The notes: a model not told the origin generated them from the letters alone. 64,000 bases of DNA from Luidia sarsii (GCA_949987565.1 OX465121.1:3117117-3181116); one strand, 5' to 3'; counted from the stretch's first letter, positions 36,301 to 51,300 are shown. A program made the numbers and translations.

Positions 36301-39300
36301 CAGGCTAAGCACTGAGCATACAGGCTAAGCACTGAGCATACAGGCTAAGCACTGAGCATACAGGCTAGGCACTGAGTATACAGGCTAAGCACTGAGCATA
36401 CAGGCTAAGCACTGAGCATACAGACTAAGCACTGAGCATACAGGCTAAGCACTGAGCATACAGGCTAAGCACTGAGCATACAGGCTAGGCACTGAGTATA
36501 CAGGCTAAGCACTGAGCATACAGGCTAAGCACTGAGCATACAGGCTAGGCACTGAGCATACAGGCTAAGCACTGAGCATACAGGCTAAGCACTGAGCATA
36601 CAGGCTAAGCACTGAGCATACAGGCTAAGCACTGAGCATACAGGCTAGGCACTGAGCATACAGGATAGGCACTGAGCATACAGGCTAAGCACTGAGCATA
36701 CAGGCTAAGCACTGAGCATACAGGCTAAGCACTGAGCATACAGGCTAAGCACTGAGCATACAGGCTAGGCACTGAGCATACAGACTAAGCACTGAGCATA
36801 CAGGCTAAGCACTGAGCATACAGGCTAAGCACTGAGCATACAGGCTAAGCACTGAGCATACAGGCTAAGCACTGAGCATACAGACTAGGCACTGAGCATA
36901 CAGGCTAAGCACTGAGCATACAGGCTAAGCACTGAGCATACAGGCTAAGCACTGAGCATACAGGCTAAGCACTGAGCATACAGACTAGGCACTGAGCATA
37001 CAGGCTAAGCACTGAGCATACAGGCTAAGCACTGAGCATACAGGCTAAGCACTGAGCATACAGGCTAAGCACTGAGCATACAGGCTAGGCACTGAGCATA
37101 CAGGCTAAGCACTGAGCATACAGGCTAAACATATAGAGAAGGGCAAACCTTCATAGGAATAAAGTTGTTAGGCTCTGAAGTCCTTTGACCCTTTGCTCTG
37201 ACCCTGACAGATTGTCCTTAGAGGTCAGGGGTCGCTGGAGGTCCTCAATAAAGGTTATGGCAGCATTCCTGAGCTGATTGTCCACTCAGTCAGCGGAGAT
37301 CGCAGCGGACTCCTGCTACTGCAGTACGGCCAGGTTCTCCAGGTTGAACAGGCGAGGGCGCTGTTGCCCTTCTCGCTGTTGGCCCAGCAAGGGACGAGTG
37401 TGACCCTACCCCCAATTCTGGATTGCAAAAATGTGGAGATAACCATTGATGGTAAGGCAAATAGCAGGAGTAATAGGTTTGCGGTGGCACCATGTACAAT
37501 TCTCTCTTTGGGCGGAAGGGTGGTTCCGCACGTCGAGTTCCTCCGGATCTTTTCAGAACCCCACATACTCACAAGAGAGAATTGTACATGGTGCCACTGC
37601 AAACCTATTACTCCAAGAACACTATCCATTAAAGAATTAATGAACATGTTTCCAACTTTCAAAGCGCTGATTTAAAAATACTTTATTATCTGGATGGATT
37701 TGCCATTTTGTGCCGATGCTGATAAAATTTGTTCCTTGGGACGTCATGATGGTTTTGTGTGTTCTGTTGCAGGGAGTCTGCATAGCATGGACCGATTCAC
37801 CATCAGCTCTGGCTGTAAGGTCTCGCTGGAATACCAAGGTGGTGACACAAACATCATAGACCACCTTGACATCAAAACCTATGGCTCCATGTACATCAAT
37901 GACAACCTACAGGGAAGGGTTACCATTATGGGTACAACACTCAACGTTCGCAGTGGGGCTACGGTATGTTCATTCCAGAACAAAAATCACAGTATAGGCC
38001 TACATTTGGCAAAAATTAAGAACAATCAATCAAGTGATATACAGAATTGTTGTTGGATTGGCAGCCACTAGTAGGCTCAGGAGACCAATCAAGGTGATGG
38101 CATAATGTGTGTGGGAAAAAAGCAGGATGAATATTTGCTTTGGGGACTATCACAGTGACAGATATACATGAACAGATTAATGCAAAATGCAAAACGGAAA
38201 AAATGTAGCGGGCTTGACATTTCAATCTTAGCAGGACCTGCAATCTGTACATTCTTCTCTGTGCAAAATCATATCGTTATGATTCAATGCATTACCCTCT
38301 GCTATATAGATTCAAATCCACCATGTGACCTCAACTAGCTCAGTGGTCAAGTGGATAAGTTGTCTGCATTGGAAAGCAGGGGTTGCGAGTTTGAATCGAT
38401 CCCAAGCTGTCCGGACTTTGTCAGCAGTCAATCAGGCAAAGCACTTGGCAGTCCTTGCTTACTGACTTTAAGTCATAAATGGCTATGCTTACTTGTTCAG
38501 CATGGAATCCTCATGTATGACAAATAAGCTATTGGAGAATTCTGCCTCTGAGAAAGGTCCTGCTAGGACATTTGGGTCATTTTCGTCGGTAAGCAGTTTG
38601 TAATATTGTTTGTATATTGATTTTGGAAAATTGCTGAAAAATGAAATTGACTGCTAGCAGATAGGTTTGATTATTAAAATAATACTTAATTCAGATCAAT
38701 AGCTCATGTAGTAGAGCACTGGGGCATTAAACAGAAGCTTGGCTTCAAGTTCCAGTCAAGTCAAATTCTTCTTTACAATTTGAGTACAGTGTTAACATTG
38801 CCCTAGTCAGTTGTCCCTTTCTCTGTTTGAAATTCAAGCAAGTCGTGATATTCTTGTTAGAGTTGTGCATTCAATCAAACTGAATTGTGCTCTGCCAACC
38901 AACCCCCGCAAGGTTTGACTGCACTCTGAAGTGAACCAATGTTGTCAATTTCTCTGCCCCTTCAGCTGAAGTCCAGTGACTTGAGTCTGCACTATGTCAA
39001 TGTGAGTGTGGAGCCCTCAGCTACCATGTCCATGGCATTTCAGACCGACTTTGCCGAACAGCAACGGAATGGTAATTCATATTCGTTTATCCTCACATTT
39101 ATTTCATATTTGTGGATGGGTGTATCATGAGCAAACAGACTTGCATAGTAAGTGGGTAGTCCAGTATTTCATTGCAACCGACATAGGATCCTTTGTAAGG
39201 GGTAGAGAGTGGAGGGTGGAAGGGTGATGTCGAGATGTCAGGCCAAGAAACTGAAGATGGAGACAAGGTCTTGTGGATCAGTGTGTACATGTGTTTTAAT

Positions 39301-42300
39301 AGACTCTCTGGAGGTTCAGGTAGTGGATCTCAGGGATGACACTACGGCGGTTGAAGATCCACTTACCCACCAGCCATCTACTGCGAGTTCCCAAACAATG
39401 GTATGCCAAGTGTGTTGCACTATCACTATGAACATCTAAGCCGTGAAAGAGGGGTGAAAATGTCATTTTGCCGTGAAACTAAAAAGTCACTGTGATTTCA
39501 CAGTGCATTTTACAGTGAATTCACCGTGAACATAATTGCCTCTCTGACCTGATAAAGACATCTTTAGGTCACTAAAAAGACGGTGAAAAAACCCTTGAAT
39601 ATCTAGGGTGGCAAGCTGCAGCCTTGAGGGATGGCTAAATCCCAGTAGGGACCACCAGCCCCCATAAAGGTGCTGTATGGTGTCCTTTTAACTGTCACTC
39701 CCAGATACTTCTAAATTTGCCTCTAGCCATTTACCACCAGGAATGTGGCCTTGGAGACCATTGGTGAAAACACCGTGAAAATGACTTGGCTAACTGTGTG
39801 CAATGAAATAGGGGTGAAAACACGGTGAATTTTCTTTTCACGGCTAAATGGCATTTTCACCCTATTTTCACGGTTTAGATGTTCATAGTGTATGCACGTC
39901 CCTCATTCATCATTACCCTTTGTACCTGTGTTTTCATTTGTGCATGGTTTTTCAGGGTCTAGTCCAGGTCTGCGTGGGTCGAGTGGTTGTTCCGGAGCTG
40001 GTCACGCTGGCAACGGTGGGCAGGGACAGAACCAGGCAAGAGTGGGGGCATCCTATGGCTCCTTCCTGACCCCTGACCTCTTTGGGTCGGATGGAGGTCA
40101 CTCCACCTACCCTCACCTATCGGGCTCAGGTGCTGGCCGTGTGTACATGAATGTGACTGGTTTCCTGACTGTGGACGGTACCCTGTCAGCACTAGGTGAG
40201 TATTAGCCCTGTTTGCACTGAATGTTTTTTTTTGGGGGGGGGTTAAAGCTTACCAAAATAATGATTACGTTACCAATTTTCATTCCCGTCTGAACAGCCC
40301 AGAAAATGCTCAAGTTTTTGTAAAAGGAACTCTTTGTTCCAATGATCACTCTGTGGAGTGACCTTAGGAAATTCAACAAATATCCTCTTCTCAAAAATGG
40401 CAGATTGTAAAGCACTAAAATTTCTCTGAATGTCTGATTCCATTACAACCTTCCTGATGAGTAAGTCATTTCTCAAAATTGGAATGTCCAGATATTGGGC
40501 ACTTTGCAAACGATGTACCCTCTCTTCAAATCCAAGTGTAACGGCTGTGAAATGTAACCATTTGAAATTTAACCAGTGTCCCGATTGACTATCACATTTG
40601 TTGAAGTCCAGTGAGAATGCAGCTTATAACAGAAGATTGTTGGCTGATGGACTGATTGCAGGTGGTGCCTATCGGTGCCCTGGTGCTGGGGGAGGGAGTG
40701 GAGGCAGTGTTTGGATTGAGACGGAGACACTGGATGGAGATGGTGTGATAGATGTGTCTGGAGGGGCAGGTTACTCAGGCAGTCTCAGCCCTTATGGTGG
40801 GGGAGGTGCTGGTGGAAGAGTTGCCATCTACTACACCAATAACCACTTCATTGGTAAGGCGGTGCATTTCTACTATGAAACAAATAGTCCACCCCTGAAT
40901 GGTTAACCACTTCATGCAGGGAGTTATTCCAGCACCCATGACCACCATACGGGGGGTTTTGAACAAGGCATCATTTTCATAGCTCACTAAAACAATCGGA
41001 ACAATATATTTCTTTAAAATAAATCAATAATGGTATACTATGGGTACAAGAGAGTAAAACATGGCACAATTTGGACATCGTTGTGGCTTTTGTCAAGACA
41101 TCTGTTGGAAAAAGGGCCCATTGTGTGTTATCAGTGGCAGCACACGATCCTTAGATAATCCACAGTAAAGATCCTACAATACCATGATTGTTGCCACTAA
41201 TATTGCAATTCATGTGGCATTTTGTGTCAAAATGGGTCTTTGTCCTGATTCGTATTGCTTTGTTCTCAGCTGAAAAGAGACTTTGTTTAAAATAAACCAT
41301 ATTGACAATTACCAATTGAATTAAGCCCTGGCTACCATCATCCTAGCTGGAGATAGATCTGTTTCCAGACCCCTGCATGAGGATATATTGAATGGGGTTA
41401 ATGGCCTGTCCTTTGCTTATGAATCTAATACTATCAAATCAAGCCACTTTCATTACTGTGAAGCCTTTCACTCATTCTCCAAGTCCTAGATTCTTGGTGA
41501 TTCTAGTACTTTGATTTGTGCTTGCTGTGACTGTGTTGTTGTAGGTGACTTTGAAGCCACAGGTGGTGACAGTAGCTATGAGCCTGGAGGCCCAGGAACC
41601 ATCTACTTACACAAGCTGCAATCCCACAACGGATCAAGACTGCTGGATTCTACCAGCGACGAAGGCCAGATTACCCACGATTCCAATGTCACGGAGCCGC
41701 TCACCAACCGCACGTTGTACATCAACAACCGCGGACGCCGCCCTCTTAGTTGGGACCGCAACATCACCAGTGGCTACATGGACTATGCTAGTGTATCAAC
41801 CATCATTTGGTTGACACCAACTACAAGCGCTGAGATCGACGCTGCAAGGAATGACCCTAGCCACAATTTCACTGAGGCCATCGTCATAGATGAGTTGCAC
41901 ATTTATGGCAGCGCGCAGATCGCGTTTTTGGATCCTGAGTATCACGACTGGTACTTGGACGTGCGCATCGGGTCCGTATCAGGTGACCGGTCAGGGAAGA
42001 TGCTGATTGGCTACAACCAGTCGTTGTACGTAGCCAATGCTCATTTCCCCATGGATGTGGATGTGTACCGCGGTGGCTCGGCAACGCTGCACGGCGAGTT
42101 GCTGGTGGCTGGCGTCAGGGTGAACATAGAGGGCGTCCTTGAGAATGCGGAGAACATCACAGTGGCCGATGGCGGTGAGTCTGATCAATCCTTCTTCCTT
42201 AGAGTACAAAAACTGACTGGGAACCTTTGAACAAATTGAAAAAATTGGCAAAGAAAACTTTAACTGGACCAGGGGTGAATTTCACGAAGCCTTACGATAA

Positions 42301-45300
42301 ATCGTAACTCAACTTACGATGGATAACCCATCGTAAATTGCGATAAGCCATATGCTTTCTGTGCATCACTCATTGTGTTGCAATTAATCGGAAGTTACGA
42401 TGTGTTTGATGAAATCGACCGCTGGACTTCTGGATTAACGTACCAGATTTCTTCCATCTGAGCTATCCAGCCCTTAGATGATGGCCTGGCCCAAAAGTCA
42501 ACTAGTCTTTACCGAGGTGGGGGCGCCATTCAGAAGCTATTCAACCATTAGCTGCCGTATATCTCCAGGGATCACACCCCTATTTTCATTCAGATGCAAA
42601 CAACCAATTGTTGTAAACCTGGTGTTATTTAAGGTGTTTACACTATGAACATCTAAACCGTGAAAATAGGGTGAAAATGCCATTTAGCCGTGAAAAGAAA
42701 ATTCACCGTGTTTTCACCCCTATTTCATGGCACACAGTTAGCCAAGTCATTTTCACGGTGTTTTCACCAGTGGTATCCAAGGCCACGTTTCTGGTAGTAA
42801 ATGGCTAGAGGCAATTTAGAAGTATCTGGGAGTGACAGGTACATGGACCTTACAGTATCTCTATGGAAGCTGGTGGTCCCTACTGGTAATTGAATTAGCC
42901 ATCCCCCAAGGCTGGAGCTTGCCACCCTAGATATTCACGTTTTTTTCAAGGTCTCTTTATTAGTGACCTAAATATGTCCTTATCAGGTCAAAGAAGCAAT
43001 TATTTTCACAGTGAATTCACTGTGAAATGCACCGTGAAATCACAGTGTTATTTAAGGTGTTTAGGTGTTATTATTCATCAGCTGGACTAAACAGGCATCT
43101 TTGCACATCTTCATTGAAGTCAATAAGCAGTTTGCAACATTCTTGTATCTCTTCAATCAAATTTAGGCATGATTTTTCCATTGACATGTTAAATCATTTG
43201 TCTGTGTATAGGTGAGTTGATCATGCATGAAATGGTGAACATTAATGGTGAGGCAACAGAGACCTTGAACTTCAGCGCCGTCAATATCCGCAACCATGGC
43301 ACCATGCTGGTCAAGAATGGATGGGACCGACGTAGCCTGGATGGTCAGTTCTTGCAGGTATACGGAGGTGGTCGCCTGATGTCCAATAATCTGCATCTGG
43401 CTGTGGACGTGGTCATAGTAGATGCCAAGGGTTACATCACTGTGGATGGACAAGGCTATCCTGGCAATGGTAAGTTGCTGCTAACAACAAATGGATTCTA
43501 GGTTCACCTCAGCAGTGGTTCACATAGAATCAGGGAAGTATTTAAACATCTTGATTCGTTTAGTTTGTTGTAATAACTACTATTTTTGATTGATTGACTG
43601 ATTGAAGATAAAGCAGAATATTTCACAAAACAGTGCTTAACTTATACCTTATTTGCTTATAGCGCAATACGTTCGAGATAAAGTTATGGCATGTAGCTGC
43701 GCTATAACTATAAGCAGATGTTCATTTTGTTTTTATCATTGATAGTATCCAAATGATTTTGCTCTGTCCCAAAATGATCTCTGGGGCAAAGTGCTCTTCG
43801 ATGTTAATGTTGCGCTTATAGCAGCATCAATGCCATTTTACAATGTGTGGTATCGACTTACACCACCTAAAGAACTGTCATAAGTTATGGCTCTTTTTAT
43901 GGCTTAAATTCCCGACTTGCGGCTTATCCCGATAGTACGTCACTTCTGTAAAATATGTCATCAAGTTATTTTGAAACGTATGCAATATGATATGATGTAA
44001 GTAAAGTTACGCCATAAACTAATGTTTCATAAAATCAACTGCAGGTTCATTATAACATGTACATGGGTCAACAGGCTTTGGGGCTACAATGTATACGTAC
44101 AATTTGTTGTCATCTAATTAGAACTTCAGTTTTGTTATAAACCTGGCTACAGCAGTTCAGGGATCACAATTGTAGGCAGCTTATTAACGGCTCTTTTCTC
44201 TTGTCTCTGGTTGGATTATAGAGGGTCCAGGAGCAGGCCTTGTTTATTCCACCATTGGCACCGGAGCAACCCATGGTGGGGAGGGGGGTTGTCAGTCCAG
44301 TAGTCTGCAGTCTCCCCCTGCCTATGGCTCCTTCACCACCCCTACGCAATATGGAAGTGGCGGAGGCTACTCTGGTGGGGCTGGGGGCGGCATCCTCTCC
44401 ATGAACGTCAGCCAGTCGCTGCGGGTAGAGGGCGCTGTTCAAGCCAATGGCGCCGATGGTCAGACGAAGAAGAGTGGTGGTGGCAGTGGGGGTAGTATGT
44501 ACATTCATGCTGCCTACATGGAAGGATCTGGCCTGTTTCAGGTACAGTGTATGCTTAGTTTGTAGAATTAGCATTCAGATGGACAGGTGGGCCGTACAGT
44601 AGGTCGGGTGGCCTCTAATGAGTTGCTTTCCACAGTGAATCCTACTTTGTCATAGTTTTTTTTTGGGGGGGGGGAATAGCGTTTACCGTATTTCTCTTTC
44701 TTCAAATTATTTCATTCACGTAATACAATACAATACAACAGAGAAACAAGCATGGTCTACACAGTGGGTCTATGGTAGTGAGTCTTGGCAAAGTAAGAAA
44801 TAGTGTTCCCATTTGGCATGGAACCTCTGGGTGGCACACCGTTGACAGCAGACAAATATTTCTCCCATTATGGTACTTTGCAATATTGTTTCTTAAAAGT
44901 GCGATTGATGGATGTTTCTCATTCATTTTCATTTTCTAAACATGAAACCGGGAAATTAAGATAATTAGATTAAGACATTTCAAACTGGTATTGGGTAACT
45001 CTAACAAAATTGCCTCATTATCCAGATGTAGATTACTGTTAGCTTTGTCATAGATTTGCCTGGGAGACAGGAGATTACACACAAACTGACTGTCCTACCT
45101 GTGCATATTAACAGGGCAGGCTGTGTATGCTACATGACTTGTGCCACCACAAATGATAATGTTCTCAGTAGGGCTGGGCAAATGAATCAGGTACAAATGT
45201 ACCCAAGACCAGCCGCAGGTAAACAGATACCCAGTGCTGTATGGTCGGGTCGATTACCTGAAACAAGTCCTTTGTGGATTCCAAAGTGAATCAAGGATGC

Positions 45301-48300
45301 ATTAATACTGATTTCCCATGCTTAAAAGTCAAAGCATTTTCTGAACTAGTGCTGGCAAAAGAGCCCCTTTGATAATGTTTTCATCATATTATTGTTTGCA
45401 TACACAGGCTAATGGAGGCGATGGACGTGGTGATGAATACGGTAACTACGGAGGTGGAGGAGGTGGTGGACGCATGGCCATCTACTATGACCAGACCAGA
45501 TTTGATGGAGACTTTGAGGTGAAAGGTGGAGTGGGTGTCAATGAGCACGGTGCATCAGGAACAGTCTACTTGAAGCAAACGACAGAAGGCCTTGAACACA
45601 AGACACTGAAGACCTATAACCGGTTCAACGATGCACGGTACCAGGCAAGTCTTAACCAGAGTCTACAGTGTGAGAGGCTCAGAAATGGCAGAGCCAGGTC
45701 ACTTTGACATAGCAAGATGCAGACAAAATGAGACGGATTTAATGCAATTTAATGCAATGATATGATTTTTCTCAAATGTTGGAGGGCCTGACGTTTCGAT
45801 CCTAGCAGGACCTTTCTCAACTTTGCCTTTGAGAAAGGTCCTGCTATGGTAGGATCGAAACGTTAGGCCCTCTAACTTTTGAGATTTATGTATTCCAGGT
45901 CATTTTAGTCACTAATCCTTTTGCAACAGTTTTTGTATTAATTTTTTTGTCGATTTTTTGTTGAGGAGAATGCACTTCAACAAGGGTTTGCTGTACTCAG
46001 TGTAATTAAACGCTATGCTCAGTTTGTTGCCCGATTGCCTGTTGAAAAGATACTTTCAGCTTTGGCGGGATTTGACTCCTGCTCTCTAGTGCAGACGTTT
46101 TAACCACTTGACCACTGAGCAGGTCAAGGTTCTGTGGTGTATGTGAATCTGTATAGCGGTGGGTACTTCATTGCATCAGAGATATAATGATTTTGCATCA
46201 TATGCTGCTGTATTTCTTCAGCAGGCAATCAAGCAAAGCACTGAGCATACAGTGTTTAATTGCATGTTGAGTGAGGTAAACCCTTGTTGAAGAATCATTA
46301 CCTGTGAGATTTCAAGGTGAAAGTCTTTGTGCTACCCGGTAAGTCAGAAGGACTTTATTCTACTCAGTATGGCATCATTTTTGTATTGCTTTATTTTTCA
46401 GACCCGTCGCACCTTTGTGACCCTACCTCCTGAGAGTGAGCCAGACCATGACCTAGACCTGCTGGACATAGGCCAGTATGCACACTTGGAGCTAGAAGCT
46501 GTGGACAGTGATGGCTATGCCACAGCAGAGAATGCCAGCAGATTGCTCCGTGTGGCCCAGATCACCGGCGACTCTACAGCCACGGTCCATGTCCGGGAAT
46601 GGGATGAACTACTCATAGCAGGCAATGCTAGCAGGCATATCCCATTCCACTTGGTTCTCTATGAGGTAACGTCAACAAACGCGGTCTCATGCCCGTGGTG
46701 ATAGACCCAACTGTCAAAAAGGACTCATATTTCAATAACTTATAACTCAGACTCCAATCCCACTCAAGACTTATTTTTAGGTCAAACAAACAGAGGAAAA
46801 ACTGACTGGGAACTTTTGAACAAATTAAAAAATTGGGCGGGAGGCCACCATCTAAGGGCTGGATAGCTCAGATGGAAGAGCACTGATACGTTAATCCAAA
46901 GGTCTCTGGTTCAAGTCCCTGTCCAGTCAAAGTTTTCTTGCCAATTATTCAAGTCTTACTTTTCATCACCCTGACTTAGACCTGAGTCATAACAACAAAT
47001 GATTCAGACTAGGACTCAGTCTTGGAGCTACTGGCTCAGACGTGGACTCGACTTGAAGAAAAATAATTGTTTTCTTGTGACACTAATGCATGGTAACATA
47101 GACTGCAGTTGCCAGCTTGCGTTTTTTTCAGACTTAGTTGTACATTTATATGGGTCTTAGTGTACATGGGTTGATGAATGATATTCTCTCACAGTTGATT
47201 CTATTATTTGTGTGTGACCATGCCTATTGTGGTAATGAATGTTGCCCACATGGTTTTAAGTTTAAAGGTGACTCTTGACTCACATGTGAGACTCGATCTT
47301 TGTGACTCGTGACTTAGACTTGACCTGGAGGACTCAGTACTCAGACATGGACTTGAGTCATGCGACTTGAACTCAGACTCGACTTACCTCACCATCTGCC
47401 CGTTTAGAAAATGTATTGTTGATGGGATTGATAAGTGATAATAACTAAGCTTTGTAATTAAGGTCCTGCTAAGATTGAATCGTCAAGCCCTCTACTTTTT
47501 CAAGATTTGCATTTTGGTAATTTTAGTCTGCAAAGTTTTGTTAAAATAATAACCACAAACATATTTTGGATTTCATTTTAGTACTGAGTCTCTAATTTTT
47601 ATTTCACCCATTCCAGAATGGAATAGTCTCCCTTCCTGAAGACACTTTCCTCCAATCAGTGGACTTCACTCTGCATGACGGTGATCTGATTGGCCTACGG
47701 GAACTGGAGATCGGTCTGGGCTCCCGTGTTACCTACCACCCCCCTGCCAGAATCAACTCTGCCACTCAGAGTGAGGCTAATCTGCACAGCCTGAGCATTC
47801 TCAGTGGTGGAGTGATGGAGTACACAGGCACTGCTGCTTTGGACCAGGAACTCACCATTCATCTTGAGGGGGAGTTCAATATGAGGGCAGGCTCACTGAT
47901 GACTTTGAATCGGCTCGATGTTTCAGGTAGGAAATATACATAACTGGTATAGATGAAATTTGAATGATTTGTGCAACCTAGTATATGAAGTCATACATTA
48001 TGGTAATCGTCCAGGGAACTCAGGAAAACATGACTCGATTCATGAGTAGAATAGAAAAAGAAAAACTCTATTTTTCAATTTGTTTAAAAACTCCTAGTCA
48101 ATTTTTCCTTTGTTTGTTTGACTTGAATTGAAAAAGCTGCATCCACTTTGTGTGATCCCAGAGCTGATCTTGCCAGATTTACAACAATTGGTTGTTTGCA
48201 TCTGAATGAAAGCAGGGGTGTGTGATCCCTTGAGATATACGGCATTTAATAGTTGAATTGCTTCTAACTGGCGCCCCCACCCTGGCAAAGACTAGTTGAC

Positions 48301-51300
48301 TATTCGGGAATGCCATCTTCTAAAGGCCGGATAGCTCAGATGAAGAGCACTGGCACATTAATCCAGAGGTCTCAGGTTCAAGTCCTGGTCCAGTCAAAGT
48401 TTTCTTTGCCTATTTTTCAATTTGTTCAATAGTTCTCAGTCAGTTTTTCTTTGTTTGAAAACTTGACTCGTTAAAAAACAACATTCGATTAAATGTCAGC
48501 CAGTTAAGGTCTCTTGTCAAAAAGATCATCGGTTGAGTGCCGGTTGAATTCATCCGACCGATAAAATTTCCCCCGGTAGAAAGCCGATTGTACTGGACTC
48601 TGGGGTGAAAAATTCACGATGGCTATCCGGTGGAAACGTCATCGGACGGGTCAAATCATCTGATACCCAACCGATGATCTTTTTGACAAGAGTCCTAAGT
48701 GCTATGATGACACCAATGGACTGTGTGTGGTTTTTGCATGCACATTGTGGATTATGACCAAACTCCTTTGTGATGAAATCTGGATGAAATCTCTTGGGCC
48801 TTAGGTAAGCTCAACAAGCCATGCACAGCTCCCTCATGACCTATTATATTGCCAGCTCAGTTACTTTAACTATAATTTTTGTTAAAATTCCTGTCTAAAA
48901 ATGTGGAAAGGTGGTACCCATTTGAAATTTAAAGCCCCTACACAACATTGGTAAGATCGAAAAACAGTGATGTTCACAGATTTACATGAAACTTATACAG
49001 TTTGAAGGTGGTTATAGTAGAAACCTCTCACTGAAATATTTCTGCCTAAAATGTTGTATTTTGGGAGAAAAAGAGTAAAAGAAATCGTTTACGTCTCACC
49101 GAGATCTAAACTATTTTTCGGAACAGCATGGCGTTGAATGCTGCATTTTCACAAAATAAGTGAAGCGGTTTTCACGATTTTCTCGAGACTCGGTTGGCGG
49201 ATTGAGCTGAAATGTTCACAGGTGTGCTATTTCATGCATATGTTGGATCAGACAACGTATGGATGCTATTCTTTGACCTCGACCAATGTTGTGTAGGGGC
49301 TTTAACCATTGTCTCTGTTAAATTAGAGTCTAGTGGATGCTGCCTTTGAAAAAAGTCCTGCTAGGATCAAAATGCCAGGTCCTCCTAATATTTGATATTC
49401 GCATTTTGGTCATTTTAGTCAGTCAGTAGTTGGCAGCATTTTTGCATATTACTGTAGTCCAGTGGAAACACGACTTCCATTTTTCACTGAGTGTGTTGCT
49501 GATTCTCTTTATGTGCAGCGGAGAGTATCAATCTAGACCATGAGGCATTGCTGGATGTGAGCAGACGAGGTCATTCCGCCGGCCAGGGCACCGGTCCAGG
49601 CCAGGCACACTCCAGTGGGGGCTCAGGGGCCTCCCATGGGGGCAGGGGTGGGAGTGGGGCTTACGCACCCACCGTCGGCAGAGCTTACGGCAACGTCCTC
49701 AAACCTCAAGAATTTGGCAGCGGCGGAAGTCCTGGAGGAAGTGGGGTGAGTGTCCACTCTTAGGAAATCAACAGTTGAATAGTCATCTTTGAAAATTAAG
49801 CAAATACAAACAAACTGTTGCAAACTGCTCACTGAGTAAAATGAATCTTAAAAGTTAGAGGGCCTGATGTTTTGATCCTAGCAGGACCTTTCTCAAATGC
49901 AGGACCTTTCTCTTTGCCTTCGAGAAAGGTTCTGCTAGGATTAAAATGTCAGGCCCTCTAATCTTTGACATCTTTGAAAATTGAGAAATTTGCCCAGGAA
50001 TTGAACCAAGAATCTACCCCAGAATTGAATTATCACAAACACCTTTTGAACTTCATTGTCCAATTTTATTCAGCAAATTATCCTGCCTATGCAGATATGA
50101 TAACAAACAAGTCTTGAGCTTACAAAAGATTGAGGGACTGATATTTTTTTCCAAAGGCAGAATGACAAAGACAAAAACAGATAGGAAGGGAAAATGGTGT
50201 TGAAATGTGGATGGAGGAATGCTATTAGACAGACCAGGGTGGGATCAAAGAGAAGGGCAAGCAGTATGGAAGGGATCAAAGGAGAAAAGCTGGTAGACAG
50301 ACCAGGGTGAGATCAAAGGGATCAAAGGAGGGAAGCTGGTAGACAGACCAGGGTGAGATCAAAGGGAAGGGCAAGCAGTATGGAAGGGATCAAAGGAGAA
50401 AAGCTGGTAGACAGACCAGGGTGAGATCAAAGGGATCAAAGGAGGGAAGCTGGTAGACAGACCAGGGTGAGATCAAAGGGAAGGGCAAGCAGTATGGAAG
50501 GGATCAAAGGAGGGAAGCTGGTAGACAGACCAGGGTGAGATCAAAGGGAAGGGCAAGCAGTATGGAAGGGATCAAAGGAGGAAAGCTGGTAGACAGACCA
50601 GGGTGAGATCAAAGGGAAGGGCAAGCAGTAGGGAAGAGATCAAAGGAAGGAAGCTGGTAGACAGACCAGAGTGAGATCAAAGGGAAGGGCAAGCAGTATG
50701 GAAGGGATCAAAGGAGGAAAGCTGGTAGACAGACCAGGGTGAGATCAAAGGGAAGGGCAAGCAGTATGGAAGGGATCAAAGGAGGAAAGCTTGTAGACAG
50801 ACCATTATGAGATCAAAGGGAAGGGCAAGCAGTAGGGAAGAGATCAAAGGAAGGAAGCTGGTAGATAGACCAGGGTGAGATCAAAGGGAAGGGCAAGCAG
50901 TATGGAAGGGATCAAAGGACGAAAGCTGGTAGACAGACCAGGGTGAGATCAAAGGGAAGGGCGAGCAGTAGGGAAGGGATCAAAGGAGGAAAGCTGGTAG
51001 ACAGACCAGGGTGAGATCAAAGGGAAGGGCAAGCAGTATGGAAGGGATCAAAGGAGAAAAGCTGGTAGACAGACCAGGGTGAGATCAAAGGGAAGGGCAA
51101 GCAGTAGGGAAGAGATCAAAGGAAGGAAGCTGGTAGACAGACCAGGGTGAGATCAAAGGGAAGGGCAAGCAGTAGGGAAGAGATCAAAGGAAGGAAGCTG
51201 GTAGACAGACCAGGGTGAGATCAAAGGGAAGGGATCAAAGGAGAAAAGCTGGTAGACAGACTTGGGTGAGATCAAAAGGAAGGGCCAACAGTAGAGAAGG

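Noticed and set aside
39297..39415. Possible extra exon between exons 27 and 28
   Set aside because: The frame read after the TTCAG at 39319 meets a stop in the needed phase, and the translation shows no module motif.
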